Below are positions 1 to 9,537 of a stretch of DNA of 64,000 nucleotides, one piece after another (position 1 is the stretch's first letter; each line of letters starts with the position of its first letter). The stretch is from Lebetimonas natsushimae. Lineage in GTDB: Bacteria > Campylobacterota > Campylobacteria > Campylobacterales > Nautiliaceae. The translations under genes were made by a program, and so were the position numbers. The notes under the pieces are model-generated. The model saw only the letters and a list, made by a program, of their open reading frames with translations, ran no database searches and was not told the origin of the DNA. The DNA is taken from contig NZ_BDME01000002.1 of NCBI RefSeq assembly GCF_002335445.1, forward strand, positions 372,001 through 436,000, written 5' to 3'.

Positions 1-1091
1 CAAAAAAGTTATTTTTAATTAATTTAAAAACATCAGATAATAAAAAAATTTTATATATAGATAAAAATACACAAATTAATTCATCAAATATAGGTGAGAT
101 TATAGTAACTAAATCAAATGTTAAAATTACTTTTAAATTTCCTTTTACAAAAAATTCTCTGACAAACATTCAAAAAATAAAAAAAATTGAGGATAAAACG
201 GGAAGCGTTACTTTAATATTTAAAGGTGGGGATTATTATATTGAAAATTTAATTGTAAATGACTATGATAAACAAAATTCTTTAAAAACAACTTTTAAAA
301 TAAAAACTCCAAATAACAGCAGAATATTTGTAAAAAATTGTGAAATAAAAAATTATAAAAATACTTCTTTTAATGTTGCTTTAAATAAAAATAATTATCC
401 AAATGCTTTATTGCTTTACAGTTTAAACAATTTTAAAATAGATATAAAAGGACAGTTGTTAGGAAATTTTTATTTTTACGGGTATAAGGATTTTTATTTA
501 AAAGCAAATCCGAATAGTTTAGTAAAAGGAGCAATTCATATTGATGGAAAATTTATTAATGATAAAGTAAAAATAAAATATATAAAACCAAAAGATATGT
601 ATAAACTTGTTGTATGCAATACCTTACCTCCTAGAGTGAATGAAAAAATAAATAATCAGACACTGCTTGGAATTGATGTAAATAATAACGGTATTAGGGA
701 TGATATTGAAAGGTGGGTAGTTAAAAATTATTCAAAAGCGAAATATTCTAAAGTCAAAATTGCAATTGCTCTGCAGTATGCTAAAGCAGCCCAGATAATT
801 ATTAAAAATCCTACATATGAGAATAGTAAATATTTGGATAATGCAATAGATTGTCAAACATACTTTGAATCTAAAAAAGCAAAAAAATTGAGGCTTAATG
901 GATATCAATTTATTAAATTTGCTTTAAAACATGATGTTATTACTTCAAAATTTAGAGATATTATTTTTAATACCAATAAAAGACTTAAGCAGTATTTTAA
1001 ATATAATGAAGAATGCAGCGGTCATGTTTTCGAATCTAATATAGATGACCCAAATGTATGTGTTATTGATATTGATAAATTGGAAGAATAA
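1..1091 (+). CDS. Hypothetical protein with EF-hand-like loop, 5' truncated by window edge
   Basis: The frame ending at the TAA of 1089-1091 is open without a stop back to base 3, so this is the 3' part of a gene whose start lies outside the window (at least 362 codons). An internal TTG at 411 is not a convincing start because coding-like sequence continues upstream of it. The N-terminal part looks like a beta-rich, Asn/Lys-rich exported region. Near bases 674-709 it encodes DVNNNGIRDDIE, which fits the 12-residue EF-hand calcium loop (D1, N3, N5, G6, D9, E12). The C-terminal part is helical with several Cys. I do not recognise the family. Calcium binding and a periplasmic or surface location are inference. 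Confidence 0.7.
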   Translation, partial: KKLFLINLKTSDNKKILYIDKNTQINSSNIGEIIVTKSNVKITFKFPFTKNSLTNIQKIKKIEDKTGSVTLIFKGGDYYIENLIVNDYDKQNSLKTTFKIKTPNNSRIFVKNCEIKNYKNTSFNVALNKNNYPNALLLYSLNNFKIDIKGQLLGNFYFYGYKDFYLKANPNSLVKGAIHIDGKFINDKVKIKYIKPKDMYKLVVCNTLPPRVNEKINNQTLLGIDVNNNGIRDDIERWVVKNYSKAKYSKVKIAIALQYAKAAQIIIKNPTYENSKYLDNAIDCQTYFESKKAKKLRLNGYQFIKFALKHDVITSKFRDIIFNTNKRLKQYFKYNEECSGHVFESNIDDPNVCVIDIDKLEE

Positions 1092-1102
1092 AAGGATTTA
1101 AA

Positions 1103-1780
1103 ATGGCATTAGAACTTTATTCAAAAGTGGAAGAACTGTTTTTAGACAGGGAAGCGGCGGAAATTTTATGGAATAAATTTGTTGAAATTTTTAAAGATTT
1201 GGGAATAAAAGAAGTTTTAGATATTGGATGCGGAAACGGAGATTTCTGTCTGCTCTCTAAAAAAAACGGAATTGATATTAAAGGTATTGATTTAAGTAAA
1301 GCCCAGGTTAAAAAGGCAATAAAAAAAGGTTGTGACTGCGAGGCTGTGGATGTATGTAAATTGGATAAAATTTATCATTCAGCATCAGCCGTTTTTGATG
1401 TTATTAATTATTTAAATGAAAAAGAGTTAAAAAGATTTTTTGGATGTGTTGAGAAAAGAATTGAAAAATATTTTATTTTCGATATAAATACCTATTATGC
1501 CATGGAGGATTTGGCAATTGGAACCCTGAAAGCGGAATCAAATGATAAATTTTCTGTTTTATATTCTGAATTTGAGAATCATACACTTATAACAGAAATA
1601 ACATTGTTTGAAAAAGAAAAAGATGATTGTTATAAAAAATATCAGAAAAAAATTGTTCAATATTATTACAGTGTGGAGGATTTGGAAAAAAACACATCTT
1701 TGAAATTAAAAGAGATTATTCCGATTTCTCTTTATGGAAGTGAAGAAGCGGAAAAACTGATTTTGGTCTTTGAAAAATAG
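1103..1780 (+). CDS. Class I SAM-dependent methyltransferase
   Basis: A 225-residue protein starting at an ATG preceded by AAAAGGA. The glycine-rich SAM-binding motif VLDIGCGNGD is at residues 38-47, followed by an acidic strand end (GIDLSKAQ) near residue 62, the usual layout of a small Rossmann-fold methyltransferase. No target-recognition domain is visible, so the substrate (small molecule, protein or RNA) cannot be read from the sequence. It lies 11 bases after the preceding hypothetical gene and may be co-transcribed with it. It ends 2 bases from the stop of the convergent nth gene, with no hairpin terminator between them. Confidence 0.8.
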   Translation: MALELYSKVEELFLDREAAEILWNKFVEIFKDLGIKEVLDIGCGNGDFCLLSKKNGIDIKGIDLSKAQVKKAIKKGCDCEAVDVCKLDKIYHSASAVFDVINYLNEKELKRFFGCVEKRIEKYFIFDINTYYAMEDLAIGTLKAESNDKFSVLYSEFENHTLITEITLFEKEKDDCYKKYQKKIVQYYYSVEDLEKNTSLKLKEIIPISLYGSEEAEKLILVFEK

Positions 1781-1782
1781 TT

Positions 1783-2427
1783 TTATCTTGCTTTAAAATT
1801 TTCTTTTGTAATGCAAAAATCGGTAACAAAGCATTTTTCACATTTTGGATTTTTTGCAGTGCATATATATCTTCCAAATAAAACAAATGCCTGATGCAGT
1901 TCGTTTAAGTCTGTTTTAAATGCTTTGATTAAATCTTTTTCAGTTTCTTTTACCGTTTTAGCATCTGTAATTCCAAGGCGGTGGACTACTCTAAAAACAT
2001 GCGTATCAACAGCCATTCTGTTTTCATTTTCCAGTTCTATTAAAAATACATTTGCGGTTTTGTTTCCGACTCCCGGAAGTTTGATAAGTTCTTTATGGTC
2101 TCTTGGAATTTTCCCTCCATATTCGTTTACTACTTTTTTTGCCATTTCAATTATGTTTTTTGCTTTATTATTATAAAAAGAACAGGATTTGATAAGCTCT
2201 TTTACATCATTAATATCCGCTTTGGCAAGACTTTGAACGTCAGGGTATTTTTTAAAAAGGGCAGGGGTTATCATATTTACCCTTTTATCGGTACACTGTG
2301 CTGAAAGTATGATATCTACCAGAAGTTCATAATCATTATGATAAACAAGTTCTGTTTTGCTACCTTTGTATCTTGCCAGAAATCTTTTTTTAATTTCCTC
2401 CAGTTCTTCAGGTGTCCTTAATACCAT
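1783..2427 (-). CDS. nth: Endonuclease III (DNA glycosylase/AP lyase)
   Basis: Base-excision repair enzyme that removes oxidised pyrimidines and cuts abasic sites. The product of 214 residues has the helix-hairpin-helix LPGVGNKTANVFL, which holds the catalytic Lys, the catalytic Asp in VDTHVFRVVHRLG, and a C-terminal 4Fe-4S ligand set spaced C-x6-C-x2-C-x5-C. I chose the ATG at 2427 (protein MVLRTPEEL). It has AAGGA upstream at a proper distance, while an upstream in-frame start at 2493 would add 22 residues atypical of the family and overlap the divergent yebC gene. The length matches bacterial Nth. Confidence 0.93.
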   Translation of the reverse strand: MVLRTPEELEEIKKRFLARYKGSKTELVYHNDYELLVDIILSAQCTDKRVNMITPALFKKYPDVQSLAKADINDVKELIKSCSFYNNKAKNIIEMAKKVVNEYGGKIPRDHKELIKLPGVGNKTANVFLIELENENRMAVDTHVFRVVHRLGITDAKTVKETEKDLIKAFKTDLNELHQAFVLFGRYICTAKNPKCEKCFVTDFCITKENFKAR

Positions 2428-2481
2428 TTTATAAGTCCTTTTTTTATAGTATAATAACAAATATTTTAGTAAAGGAGTAGA

Positions 2482-3198
2482 ATGGCTGGACATAATAAAT
2501 GGTCAAAAGTAAAACATATAAAAGCAAAAGAAGATGCTAAAAAAAGTAAAATTTTTACAAAACACGTCAGGGCTATTATGACAGCGGCAAGACAGGGTGG
2601 CGGTAATCCTGATAACAATCCTGCATTGCGTTTAGCAATTGATAGAGCTAGGGCAGATGCAATGCCTATGAGCAATATTCAAAGGGCTATTGATAAAGCC
2701 ACAGGTAATCTTGATGGAGTGACTTTAAGTGAAGTTACTTATGAAGGTTACGGACCGGGCGGTGTGGCTATTATGGTTGAATGTTTGACAGATAATAAAA
2801 ACAGAACTGTAGCAGCGGTAAGACATGCATTCACAAAAGCTGGTGGAAATCTTGGAACAAGTGGAAGCGTTGCCTGGATGTTTGAGAAAAAAGGTGTAAT
2901 TGTTGTAAACAGAAGCGACAAGGATGATGAGGTAATGGAAAAAGCAATTGAAGCCGGGGCTGAAGATATAAAAGAATTAGATGAAGTTTTGGTAATTGAA
3001 ACAGCACCGGAGGATTTCAATGCAGTTTTAGAAGCGGTAAATGGAATTGATGGAATTGAAATACTTGAAAGTAACGTTCAGTTGGTTGCTACAAATGAAA
3101 GTGATGTTGATGATGAAACAGCGGAAAAAGTAGAAAGACTTATAGAAGCTTTAGAAGAACTTGATGATGTTCAAAACGTTATTCATAATATGGCATAA
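2482..3198 (+). CDS. yebC: YebC/PmpR (TACO1) family protein
   Basis: Full-length member (238 residues) of the YebC/TACO1 family. It begins with the diagnostic [14 protein letters not shown] and has the conserved segment around residues 80-110 ([30 protein letters not shown]). Family members act as transcriptional regulators in some bacteria and as ribosome-associated factors that ease translation of difficult motifs. Which applies here cannot be seen. GGAG lies just upstream of the ATG. The gene is divergent from nth, with 54 bases between the two starts. Confidence 0.92.
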   Translation: MAGHNKWSKVKHIKAKEDAKKSKIFTKHVRAIMTAARQGGGNPDNNPALRLAIDRARADAMPMSNIQRAIDKATGNLDGVTLSEVTYEGYGPGGVAIMVECLTDNKNRTVAAVRHAFTKAGGNLGTSGSVAWMFEKKGVIVVNRSDKDDEVMEKAIEAGAEDIKELDEVLVIETAPEDFNAVLEAVNGIDGIEILESNVQLVATNESDVDDETAEKVERLIEALEELDDVQNVIHNMA

Positions 3199-3220
3199 AA
3201 TATAAAATTAAGGAGAAATT

Positions 3221-4090
3221 ATGAAAAAATTAATTAGTTTAGGTTTAGTTGCAGGTGCATTAATGGCATTCCCGGGAATGGGTGGAAAAGGTATGATGGG
3301 AGCTGGCCTTGCGGGTGCTCCTATTAAGGGGCTTAAAGATTCAACAGTTTTGGCAACAGTTAACAATAAGAAAATAACAGTAAAAGATGTAAATATTTAT
3401 CTTCAGGGAATTACAGGAGATAAAAGAATAAGACTTCAGGATCTACCCGCACAGCATGTTAAACAGTTTGTTGATCAATATATTGAAACAATTGAACTTT
3501 ATCCAAAAGCAAAAGAAATTGAAAAAACTCCTCAGTTTAAAGCGCTTGAGAAAAAAATGGCTGTTGAAGCTTGGCTTAAAAATAAACTTGATTCAATAAA
3601 AGTAACAGAGGCAGAAGCAAAAAAATTTTATGAAAAAAACAAAGATATTTATTTTAAAACTACACCAAAAGTTAAAGCAAGACATATTTTGGTAAAAGAT
3701 GAAAAAACTGCTGAAAAATTAATAAATGAATTAAAAGGCCTAAAAGGTAAAGCACTCGAGGAAAAATTTGCCGAACTTGCTAAAAAATACTCAACTGGTC
3801 CTACAAAAGTAAATGGCGGAGAGCTTGGCTGGTTTGATCCAAAACAGATGGTGGCACCTTTTGCTGAAGCTGTAAAGAATATGAAACCAGGGCAAATTAC
3901 AACTAAACCTGTTAAAACAAGATTCGGTTGGCATGTAATTTTAGTTGAAGATAAAAATGAAAACGCTTATATTCCATTTGATAAAGTTAAACCTCAAATT
4001 ATTGGATATTTAAAAAGAGTTAAATTACAAAAAGAACTTCAAAAATTAAAATCACAATATAAAGTTAAATATTCAATCCCACAAAAATAA
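3221..4090 (+). CDS. Periplasmic PpiC-type peptidyl-prolyl isomerase (CBF2/PEB4-like)
   Basis: A 289-residue exported foldase. An N-terminal signal-like segment (MKKLISLGLVAGALMAFPG) is followed by an unusual Gly/Met-rich stretch to about residue 33, a SurA-like helical N domain, and a parvulin domain from about residue 143 (KARHILVKDEKTAEKL, GELGWFDPKQMVAPFAEAV, TRFGWHVILVED). The layout matches cell-binding factor 2 (PEB4) of Campylobacter, which helps outer membrane proteins fold. AGGAG precedes the ATG. The next gene is fba, 12 bases downstream; yebC, ppiC and fba look co-directional and possibly co-transcribed. Confidence 0.88.
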   Translation: MKKLISLGLVAGALMAFPGMGGKGMMGAGLAGAPIKGLKDSTVLATVNNKKITVKDVNIYLQGITGDKRIRLQDLPAQHVKQFVDQYIETIELYPKAKEIEKTPQFKALEKKMAVEAWLKNKLDSIKVTEAEAKKFYEKNKDIYFKTTPKVKARHILVKDEKTAEKLINELKGLKGKALEEKFAELAKKYSTGPTKVNGGELGWFDPKQMVAPFAEAVKNMKPGQITTKPVKTRFGWHVILVEDKNENAYIPFDKVKPQIIGYLKRVKLQKELQKLKSQYKVKYSIPQK

Positions 4091-4101
4091 AAGGAGGGGT
4101 T

Positions 4102-5166
4102 ATGTTTAGTGAATTTCCAAAAGGTGTATTAACCGGTAGAGAAGCTGCAAAACTTCTTGATATATGTAAAGAAAAGGGATTTGCTCTTCCTGCTATAAAT
4201 GTTGTAGGGACAAACTCTGTAAATGCAGTAATGGAAGCTGCACGAGATGTAAATATGCCGATAATTATTCAATTCAGCAATGGGGGAGCACATTTCTGGG
4301 CTGGAAAAGGACTTGATAATGAAGGGCAAAAAGCTGCAATTTTAGGTGCAATAGCGGGAGCTAAACATATCCATACTCTTGCAGAAGCTTATGGTATCAG
4401 TGTAATTCTTCATACAGACCACGCCGCAAGAAAACTTTTACCTTGGATTGACGGGTTAATTGAAGCTAATGCAAAACATAAAGAGAAATACGGCAGACCG
4501 TTGTTTTCATCTCATATGTTGGATTTAAGCGAAGAGCCGCTTGAAGAAAATGTAGCAACTTGTAAAGAATATCTTAAAAAATTAAGTGCTCTTGATATTA
4601 TGCTTGAAATCGAACTTGGTGTGACAGGCGGGGAAGAAGACGGGGTTGACAATACCGGAATTGACAATGCAAGACTTTATACCCAGCCAGAAGATGTTGC
4701 TTATGCATATAAGGAACTCAGCGAAGTGAGCGATTTGTTTACAATTGCAGCAAGTTTTGGTAATGTTCACGGTGTTTATAAACCGGGTAAAGTAAAACTT
4801 GAACCGATTATTCTTAAAAACTCTCAAGAATATGTAAAAGAAAAATTTAATCTTAATGTGGATAAACCTATCAGATTTGTATTCCACGGAGGAAGTGGAA
4901 GCGAACTGTCTAAAATTCACGAAGCAATTGATTACGGTGTTGTTAAAATGAATATTGATACAGATACTCAATGGGCATTCTGGTCAGGTGTGAAATCTTA
5001 TATTGAAAAATATCATGATTATCTGCAGTCTCAAATAGGTAACCCTGAAGGTGAAGACAAACCAAATAAAAAATATTATGATCCTAGAAAATGGCTAAGA
5101 GAGGGTGAAAAATCTATGAAAGAAAGAGTCATTAAAGCTTACAAAGATTTAAAAGCTATTAAATAG
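4102..5166 (+). CDS. fba: Class II fructose-bisphosphate aldolase
   Basis: Zinc-dependent aldolase that interconverts fructose-1,6-bisphosphate with dihydroxyacetone phosphate and glyceraldehyde-3-phosphate. In an autotroph it would serve gluconeogenesis. At 354 residues it matches the class IIA length. The zinc ligand region ILHTDHAARK, the acidic segment MLEIELGVTGGEEDGVDN and the phosphate-binding segments FVFHGGSGS and VVKMNIDTDTQWAF are all present. AAGGAGGGG precedes the ATG. A bidirectional hairpin terminator follows the stop. Confidence 0.95.
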   Translation: MFSEFPKGVLTGREAAKLLDICKEKGFALPAINVVGTNSVNAVMEAARDVNMPIIIQFSNGGAHFWAGKGLDNEGQKAAILGAIAGAKHIHTLAEAYGISVILHTDHAARKLLPWIDGLIEANAKHKEKYGRPLFSSHMLDLSEEPLEENVATCKEYLKKLSALDIMLEIELGVTGGEEDGVDNTGIDNARLYTQPEDVAYAYKELSEVSDLFTIAASFGNVHGVYKPGKVKLEPIILKNSQEYVKEKFNLNVDKPIRFVFHGGSGSELSKIHEAIDYGVVKMNIDTDTQWAFWSGVKSYIEKYHDYLQSQIGNPEGEDKPNKKYYDPRKWLREGEKSMKERVIKAYKDLKAIK

Positions 5167-5180
5167 AAATCTTCAATAAA

Positions 5181-5201
5181 AATCCGCTGTTTCTGCGGAT
5201 T
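5181..5201. terminator. Bidirectional rho-independent terminator between convergent genes
   Basis: The arms AATCCGC (5181-5187) and GCGGATT (5195-5201) form a 7-bp stem with loop TGTTTCT. The downstream strand is T-rich (TAATTATTTTCTTTT). On the minus strand AAAATT follows less cleanly. It lies between the fba stop and the stop of the convergent oxidoreductase gene, and its right arm touches that stop codon. Confidence 0.75.
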
Positions 5202-6726
5202 AATTATTTTCTTTTCTACAATCTTTTTGAATTATGTTTTTATACATTTCATCGAATATATATTTATGTGTAAAAAAGAAAAAGTACCAGTAAATATATG
5301 AAAAAACATTAATTGGCAGGAAATATGCAGTAAGGGAAAATTGAAAATGGGTTTCATCGATTTTTTTAATTTCTCCCTGTAACCAACCTACTCCCGGCAT
5401 TTTCATGGTTGATTTGAATCTTATTAATTTATGGTTTGGTGTGTCTTTAAGAGCCGTTACAACCCAAAAATCAAATTTATCACCCACTTTTAACCTTTCA
5501 GGTTTTATTATTCTGGCTCCAAGTCCCCTGCCGCCAAGCAGTCTGTCTATGAAAGCCCTTATTTTCCACATCCAGTTAGGAGAAAAATAGCCACAGTTTT
5601 TATAATTTAGGCTTTTTAGGTTATAAAACACTTTATCGACTTCTTCTTTTGAAATAATGTTGCTAACTATTTCTTTTAATAATTTATCATTTCTAAGTGC
5701 GGTGGAGAATTGTTTCATTTTGAATAGATTAAATACTGAATATTCATAAGGTGTGTTCCACATACATTCAAGCTCGCCTTTGTTTCTTCTTTCGCTGGCA
5801 ATTTTAATTGCGGTTGAAAAATCGGTCGGTTTTTCAATAATATCCGATTTGTTTCTTACCAAAGCGTTTGAATACAGGCTTTCAACCAAAGGTTTTATAA
5901 AATGTTTTTCAATTCCACTGATTCTTGATAGGATAAAAGATATTAGATTATAGTTTTTCAGTAATTTATCTTCTAAAAATTTTGGAAGTCTTATTGTTTT
6001 TATGTTTTTATTTAAAATTTCTTTTGCATATCTTTTTACCATTTCAGAATAACTGAGGACTTCGTCTGAAGCAATTTCGATTATTTTATTGTAATATTTT
6101 GGATTATCTAAAACTTTAATTAAAGCTTTAATTACATCATCAGCAAAAGTTATCTGACATTTTCCCTCATTTCTAAAATGGGGAATTACAGGTAAAATTT
6201 CAGCAGCCGTTCTTATAAGCTCAAAACTCATTGACCCGGCTCCTATAATTATGCCCGCTCTTATTTCCGTAACATTTGGATGGTATTTTCTTAAAAAATC
6301 CCCTGTATCCTGTCTTGAAATAAGGTGTTTTGAAATGGTGGGGTCGGTTCTGTCTCCAAAACCTCCAAGATAAATTATCTGTTTAACACCCGCGTCTTTG
6401 CATGCGCATGCCACGATTGAAGCCAGGTCGTTGTCTTTTTTTCTGTAATCCTGTTTAGTTTCACTGAGCGAGTGGATTAGATAATATGCAACATCCACAC
6501 CTTTTAAATTTTCTACAAGTTCTTTGTAATAAGCAGCTGCGATTTCCTGTTCGACAATGCAAATATTTGGTTTGTAACCGTTAAAAAGAGGGGAGTTTTT
6601 TATATATTCAAGTCTTCTTTTGTTTCTTGCAAATAAAACTAACTGATAATCTAAATTATATAAGGTACGGGTTAATTTTCTTCCAATATATCCGTTGCTT
6701 CCAAATATTGCTATTCTTGGTTTCAT
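5200..6726 (-). CDS. NAD(P)-binding SDR oxidoreductase with C-terminal DUF2867-like domain
   Basis: A 508-residue two-domain protein. The N-terminal half is an atypical short-chain dehydrogenase/NmrA-like Rossmann domain (nucleotide motif GSNGYIGRKL at residues 8-17, then AYYLIHSLSETKQDYRKKD). The C-terminal part from about residue 330 resembles DUF2867 (PNWMWKIRAFIDRLLGG, KVGDKFDFWVV, GVGWLQGEI). The ATG at 6726 (MKPRIAIFGSNG) places the Rossmann motif normally. An upstream in-frame start at 6753 would overlap the divergent gene. The substrate is unknown. Confidence 0.8.
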   Translation of the reverse strand: MKPRIAIFGSNGYIGRKLTRTLYNLDYQLVLFARNKRRLEYIKNSPLFNGYKPNICIVEQEIAAAYYKELVENLKGVDVAYYLIHSLSETKQDYRKKDNDLASIVACACKDAGVKQIIYLGGFGDRTDPTISKHLISRQDTGDFLRKYHPNVTEIRAGIIIGAGSMSFELIRTAAEILPVIPHFRNEGKCQITFADDVIKALIKVLDNPKYYNKIIEIASDEVLSYSEMVKRYAKEILNKNIKTIRLPKFLEDKLLKNYNLISFILSRISGIEKHFIKPLVESLYSNALVRNKSDIIEKPTDFSTAIKIASERRNKGELECMWNTPYEYSVFNLFKMKQFSTALRNDKLLKEIVSNIISKEEVDKVFYNLKSLNYKNCGYFSPNWMWKIRAFIDRLLGGRGLGARIIKPERLKVGDKFDFWVVTALKDTPNHKLIRFKSTMKMPGVGWLQGEIKKIDETHFQFSLTAYFLPINVFSYIYWYFFFFTHKYIFDEMYKNIIQKDCRKENN

Positions 6727-6765
6727 TGTTTTCTTTTTGTAAAATTGTATCAAAAAGGGTTATTT

Positions 6766-7611
6766 ATGCAAAATTCTCCAATTACTCCTTTTGAATTTAA
6801 AAGCGAATTTTTTCATATTAAAAGAGATGATTTACTTAGGCCTTTTGAGGGTAATAAGGCAAGAAAATTTTATTATTTTTACAAAAATGATTTTCCAAGT
6901 GTACAAACAGTTGTTTCTTTTGGAAGTAATCAGTCAAATGCAATGTATGCTTTGAGTGAATTATGCAAATTAAAAGGCTGGGAATTTGTATATTATACAA
7001 ACCATGTTCCTGAATTATTGAAAAAAAATCCGCAGGGTAATTATTTAGATGCTTTAAAAAACGGTGCTGAAATAGTTGAAATTAATTTAAACGGAGACGA
7101 ATTAAGAGAATATGTTTTAAGTTTGCAAAATGAAAAAACTTTAATAATAGAAGAGGGTGGGAGAATTAAAGAATCGGAATACGGAATTAAAATGTTGGCA
7201 GATGAAATAAAAGATTATGTTAAAAAAAATAATTTAAAAATTTTTTTGCCAAGCGGTACAGGTACAACCGCTTATTTTTTGGCCAAACATTTGAATACGG
7301 AGGTCTTGACTGTTCCCTGTGTGGGAGATGAAAAATATTTAAAAAAGCAGTTTGAGCTTTTAGGAGGTGGAAAAATTCCAACAATACTAAAACCTAGAAA
7401 AAAATATCATTTTGGAAAACTTTATAAAAATCTGTTTGAATTATGGAGTGAACTTAAAAATGCGGGAATCGAATTTGATTTGTTATATGATCCTATTGGA
7501 TGGGATACGGTGTTTTATTATGGATTAAAAAATATTTTATATATTCATCAGGGAGGCTTAAAAGGCAATGTTACAATGATTAAACGTTACAAAAGGAAAT
7601 ATGGGTTATAA
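6766..7611 (+). CDS. PLP-dependent ACC deaminase/D-cysteine desulfhydrase family protein
   Basis: A 281-residue fold-type II PLP enzyme. The start of the fold, HIKRDDLLRPFEGNKARKFYY, holds the Lys expected to bind PLP (GNK). It is followed by SFGSNQSNAMYALSELCK and the phosphate-binding loop LPSGTGTTAYFLAKHL. Relatives are 1-aminocyclopropane-1-carboxylate deaminases and D-cysteine desulfhydrases. The exact substrate is not certain. I chose the ATG at 6766 over a TTG at 6745 because AAAAGGG precedes it. The start is 39 bases from the divergent oxidoreductase. Confidence 0.8.
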   Translation: MQNSPITPFEFKSEFFHIKRDDLLRPFEGNKARKFYYFYKNDFPSVQTVVSFGSNQSNAMYALSELCKLKGWEFVYYTNHVPELLKKNPQGNYLDALKNGAEIVEINLNGDELREYVLSLQNEKTLIIEEGGRIKESEYGIKMLADEIKDYVKKNNLKIFLPSGTGTTAYFLAKHLNTEVLTVPCVGDEKYLKKQFELLGGGKIPTILKPRKKYHFGKLYKNLFELWSELKNAGIEFDLLYDPIGWDTVFYYGLKNILYIHQGGLKGNVTMIKRYKRKYGL

Positions 7612-7627
7612 ATTTTTTTTATAATTA

Positions 7628-7656
7628 TTGTAAATAAATATTCATTTATGTATAAT
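7628..7656 (+). promoter_or_regulatory. Promoter of the Ech hydrogenase operon
   Basis: TTGTAA (7628-7633), a 17-base spacer and TATAAT (7651-7656), about 30 bases upstream of the first hydrogenase gene, which has its own AAGGAG site. The spacer carries AT-rich partial symmetry (AAATAAATATTCATTTA), which could be an operator but is weak evidence. Confidence 0.6.
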
Positions 7657-7686
7657 TAAGGTAAATTTAATTTTTAAGGAGCTTTT

Positions 7687-9537
7687 ATGGGGTTATTAGT
7701 CTTTTTAAATATTGTAACTCCCTGGGTTTTGGCAGCTTTAATCTATTATGCCAAAAATGACAGAGTTACAAATATAACTGCATTTTCAGCTTTGCCGATA
7801 TTATTGGTTTTTTCTTATTTGATTTATATTAACCATACAACCTCTTTGATTCAAACACCGGAAATTGTTGATTATTTGATTACCATCTATGATTTCGGAC
7901 TTTTAGGCTATTTTTTATATCAGGGGATTGTTAAAAAATCCACATTGGTTACTTCTTTAGCAATAATACAAATTCTTTTTTTAATAATTGTTTTATTAAT
8001 GAAGATTCATTCAGATATACCGAATATTTATGTAGATAATTTAACAATTCTTTTTTATTTTATTGTGGCGCTTGTAGGTGTGCCTATTGCTATTTTTGCA
8101 ACAAAATATATGGAATTTGATGAAAGAGGCAAACATAAATTTGTGGCGATTGTTATCTGGTTTTTAGGTGTTATGAATTTTGCCGTAAGTGTTAATAATA
8201 TAGAATGGTTTTTTGCTTTATTTGAAACAACTACGCTTGCATCTTTTGTATTAATCGGTTTTAGAAAAGATGAAGAGGCTACAAATAATGCGGTTTTGGC
8301 TTTATGGATGAATCAAATCGGAGGAGTTGCTATTTTAATAGCTTTAATGGTGTTTATCCATATAAACGGATTTTATCATTTTACAGAACTTCTAAACCAT
8401 CCTTTGGAAGTTTCTTTGGCAGGGCTTGGATTTTTGTCTTTAAGTGCGCTTGTAAAAGGTGCCCAGATGCCGTTTCATAAATGGCTTCTTGGTGCAATGG
8501 TTGCTCCAACTCCCGTAAGTGCAATACTTCACTCAGCAACAATGGTAAAAATAGCCCCGTTTTTAATTCTTAGAATTTCTCCTGTAATTAAGGGAACACT
8601 TCTTGCAAAACTTTTAATAATTACCACAGGTTATGTTTTTGTGGTTGCGGCTATTATTGCACTGACTCAAAGTAATTTTAAAAGGATACTTGCATATTCC
8701 ACTATTTCACTTCTTGGTCTTATGATGCTTTCAGCCGCAGTAGGAACTCCTGTGGCGGTTGTTGCTAGTATTGTGCTTATAATTTTCCATGCATTTGCAA
8801 AAGGATTTTTATTTGTTGAAGCGGGTGTGCTTGAAAAAGTTTTTCATGTTAAATACATCGAACAGATGAGAAGATTAATTGAAAAGGCACCTCTTACACT
8901 TATGTTTATTTTCTTTGGATTTTTAAATATGACTTTTGTGCCGTTTGGAACATTTATTGGTAAATGGATGATGATTGAAGAGGCAAGCAAATTTTTGAGT
9001 CACGGCAGTTATATAATTCTGATTTTATATGTAGGTGCCGGCAGTGCATTTTTAAGTGTTTTATATATGAAAGTTTTGGGTGTTAGTGTAAGAAAAGCAC
9101 ACGGAATTTCAAATATTAAATTTTTTCCTTTACCTAAAAGATTTAATTTTGTATCCATCTGGTATTATGTGTGGCTTTTGGCTTTAACACTATTTATAGC
9201 TCCTTTTATTGCTGATTTTGTAGTGCCTATCGCAAATGGAATCACTGGTGAGAGTGCAAATATTGTTTCAAATCATTTAAGTTTATATGTTGGTAATTCT
9301 CCTCTTTATTTTTGGGAAATATTAGGTGCTTTAATAATTTTAAGTTTAATTCACGCACTTCCGTATTTTGTTAAATTTAAAGTTGATACAGTTCATCCGT
9401 ATAACTGCGGTGAAGTGTTTCCAAAATATATGGGTACTTTTAATTTTGAATGTGTAAAAAGATATGAAAATATACTTATTGCATTTTCTATAGCTTTATT
9501 TATTTTAGTTGTAGTTCTTGGAGGAGGTTTATTATGA
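7687..9537 (+). CDS. echA: Ech-type hydrogenase membrane subunit EchA (NuoL-like proton pump)
   Basis: A 616-residue, strongly hydrophobic antiporter-like subunit with about 14-16 membrane segments. The Proton_antipo_M core is visible as FALFETTTLASFVLIGFRK near residue 178 (with the Glu conserved in NuoL-like pumps) and KGAQMPFHKWLLGAMVAPTPV near residue 257 (with the conserved Lys and His). Family knowledge: it couples electron flow in the hydrogenase to H+ or Na+ movement. It is the first gene of a six-gene operon in the exact order NuoL-H-B-C-D-I, that of methanogen echABCDEF. Its stop overlaps the start of the next gene. Confidence 0.85.
   Translation: MGLLVFLNIVTPWVLAALIYYAKNDRVTNITAFSALPILLVFSYLIYINHTTSLIQTPEIVDYLITIYDFGLLGYFLYQGIVKKSTLVTSLAIIQILFLIIVLLMKIHSDIPNIYVDNLTILFYFIVALVGVPIAIFATKYMEFDERGKHKFVAIVIWFLGVMNFAVSVNNIEWFFALFETTTLASFVLIGFRKDEEATNNAVLALWMNQIGGVAILIALMVFIHINGFYHFTELLNHPLEVSLAGLGFLSLSALVKGAQMPFHKWLLGAMVAPTPVSAILHSATMVKIAPFLILRISPVIKGTLLAKLLIITTGYVFVVAAIIALTQSNFKRILAYSTISLLGLMMLSAAVGTPVAVVASIVLIIFHAFAKGFLFVEAGVLEKVFHVKYIEQMRRLIEKAPLTLMFIFFGFLNMTFVPFGTFIGKWMMIEEASKFLSHGSYIILILYVGAGSAFLSVLYMKVLGVSVRKAHGISNIKFFPLPKRFNFVSIWYYVWLLALTLFIAPFIADFVVPIANGITGESANIVSNHLSLYVGNSPLYFWEILGALIILSLIHALPYFVKFKVDTVHPYNCGEVFPKYMGTFNFECVKRYENILIAFSIALFILVVVLGGGLL

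Noticed and set aside
2748-3020. Open frame opposite yebC, and similar Ser/Phe-rich frames opposite gyrA and other strong genes
   Set aside because: These are shadows of the real coding strand with low-complexity translations and no start signals.
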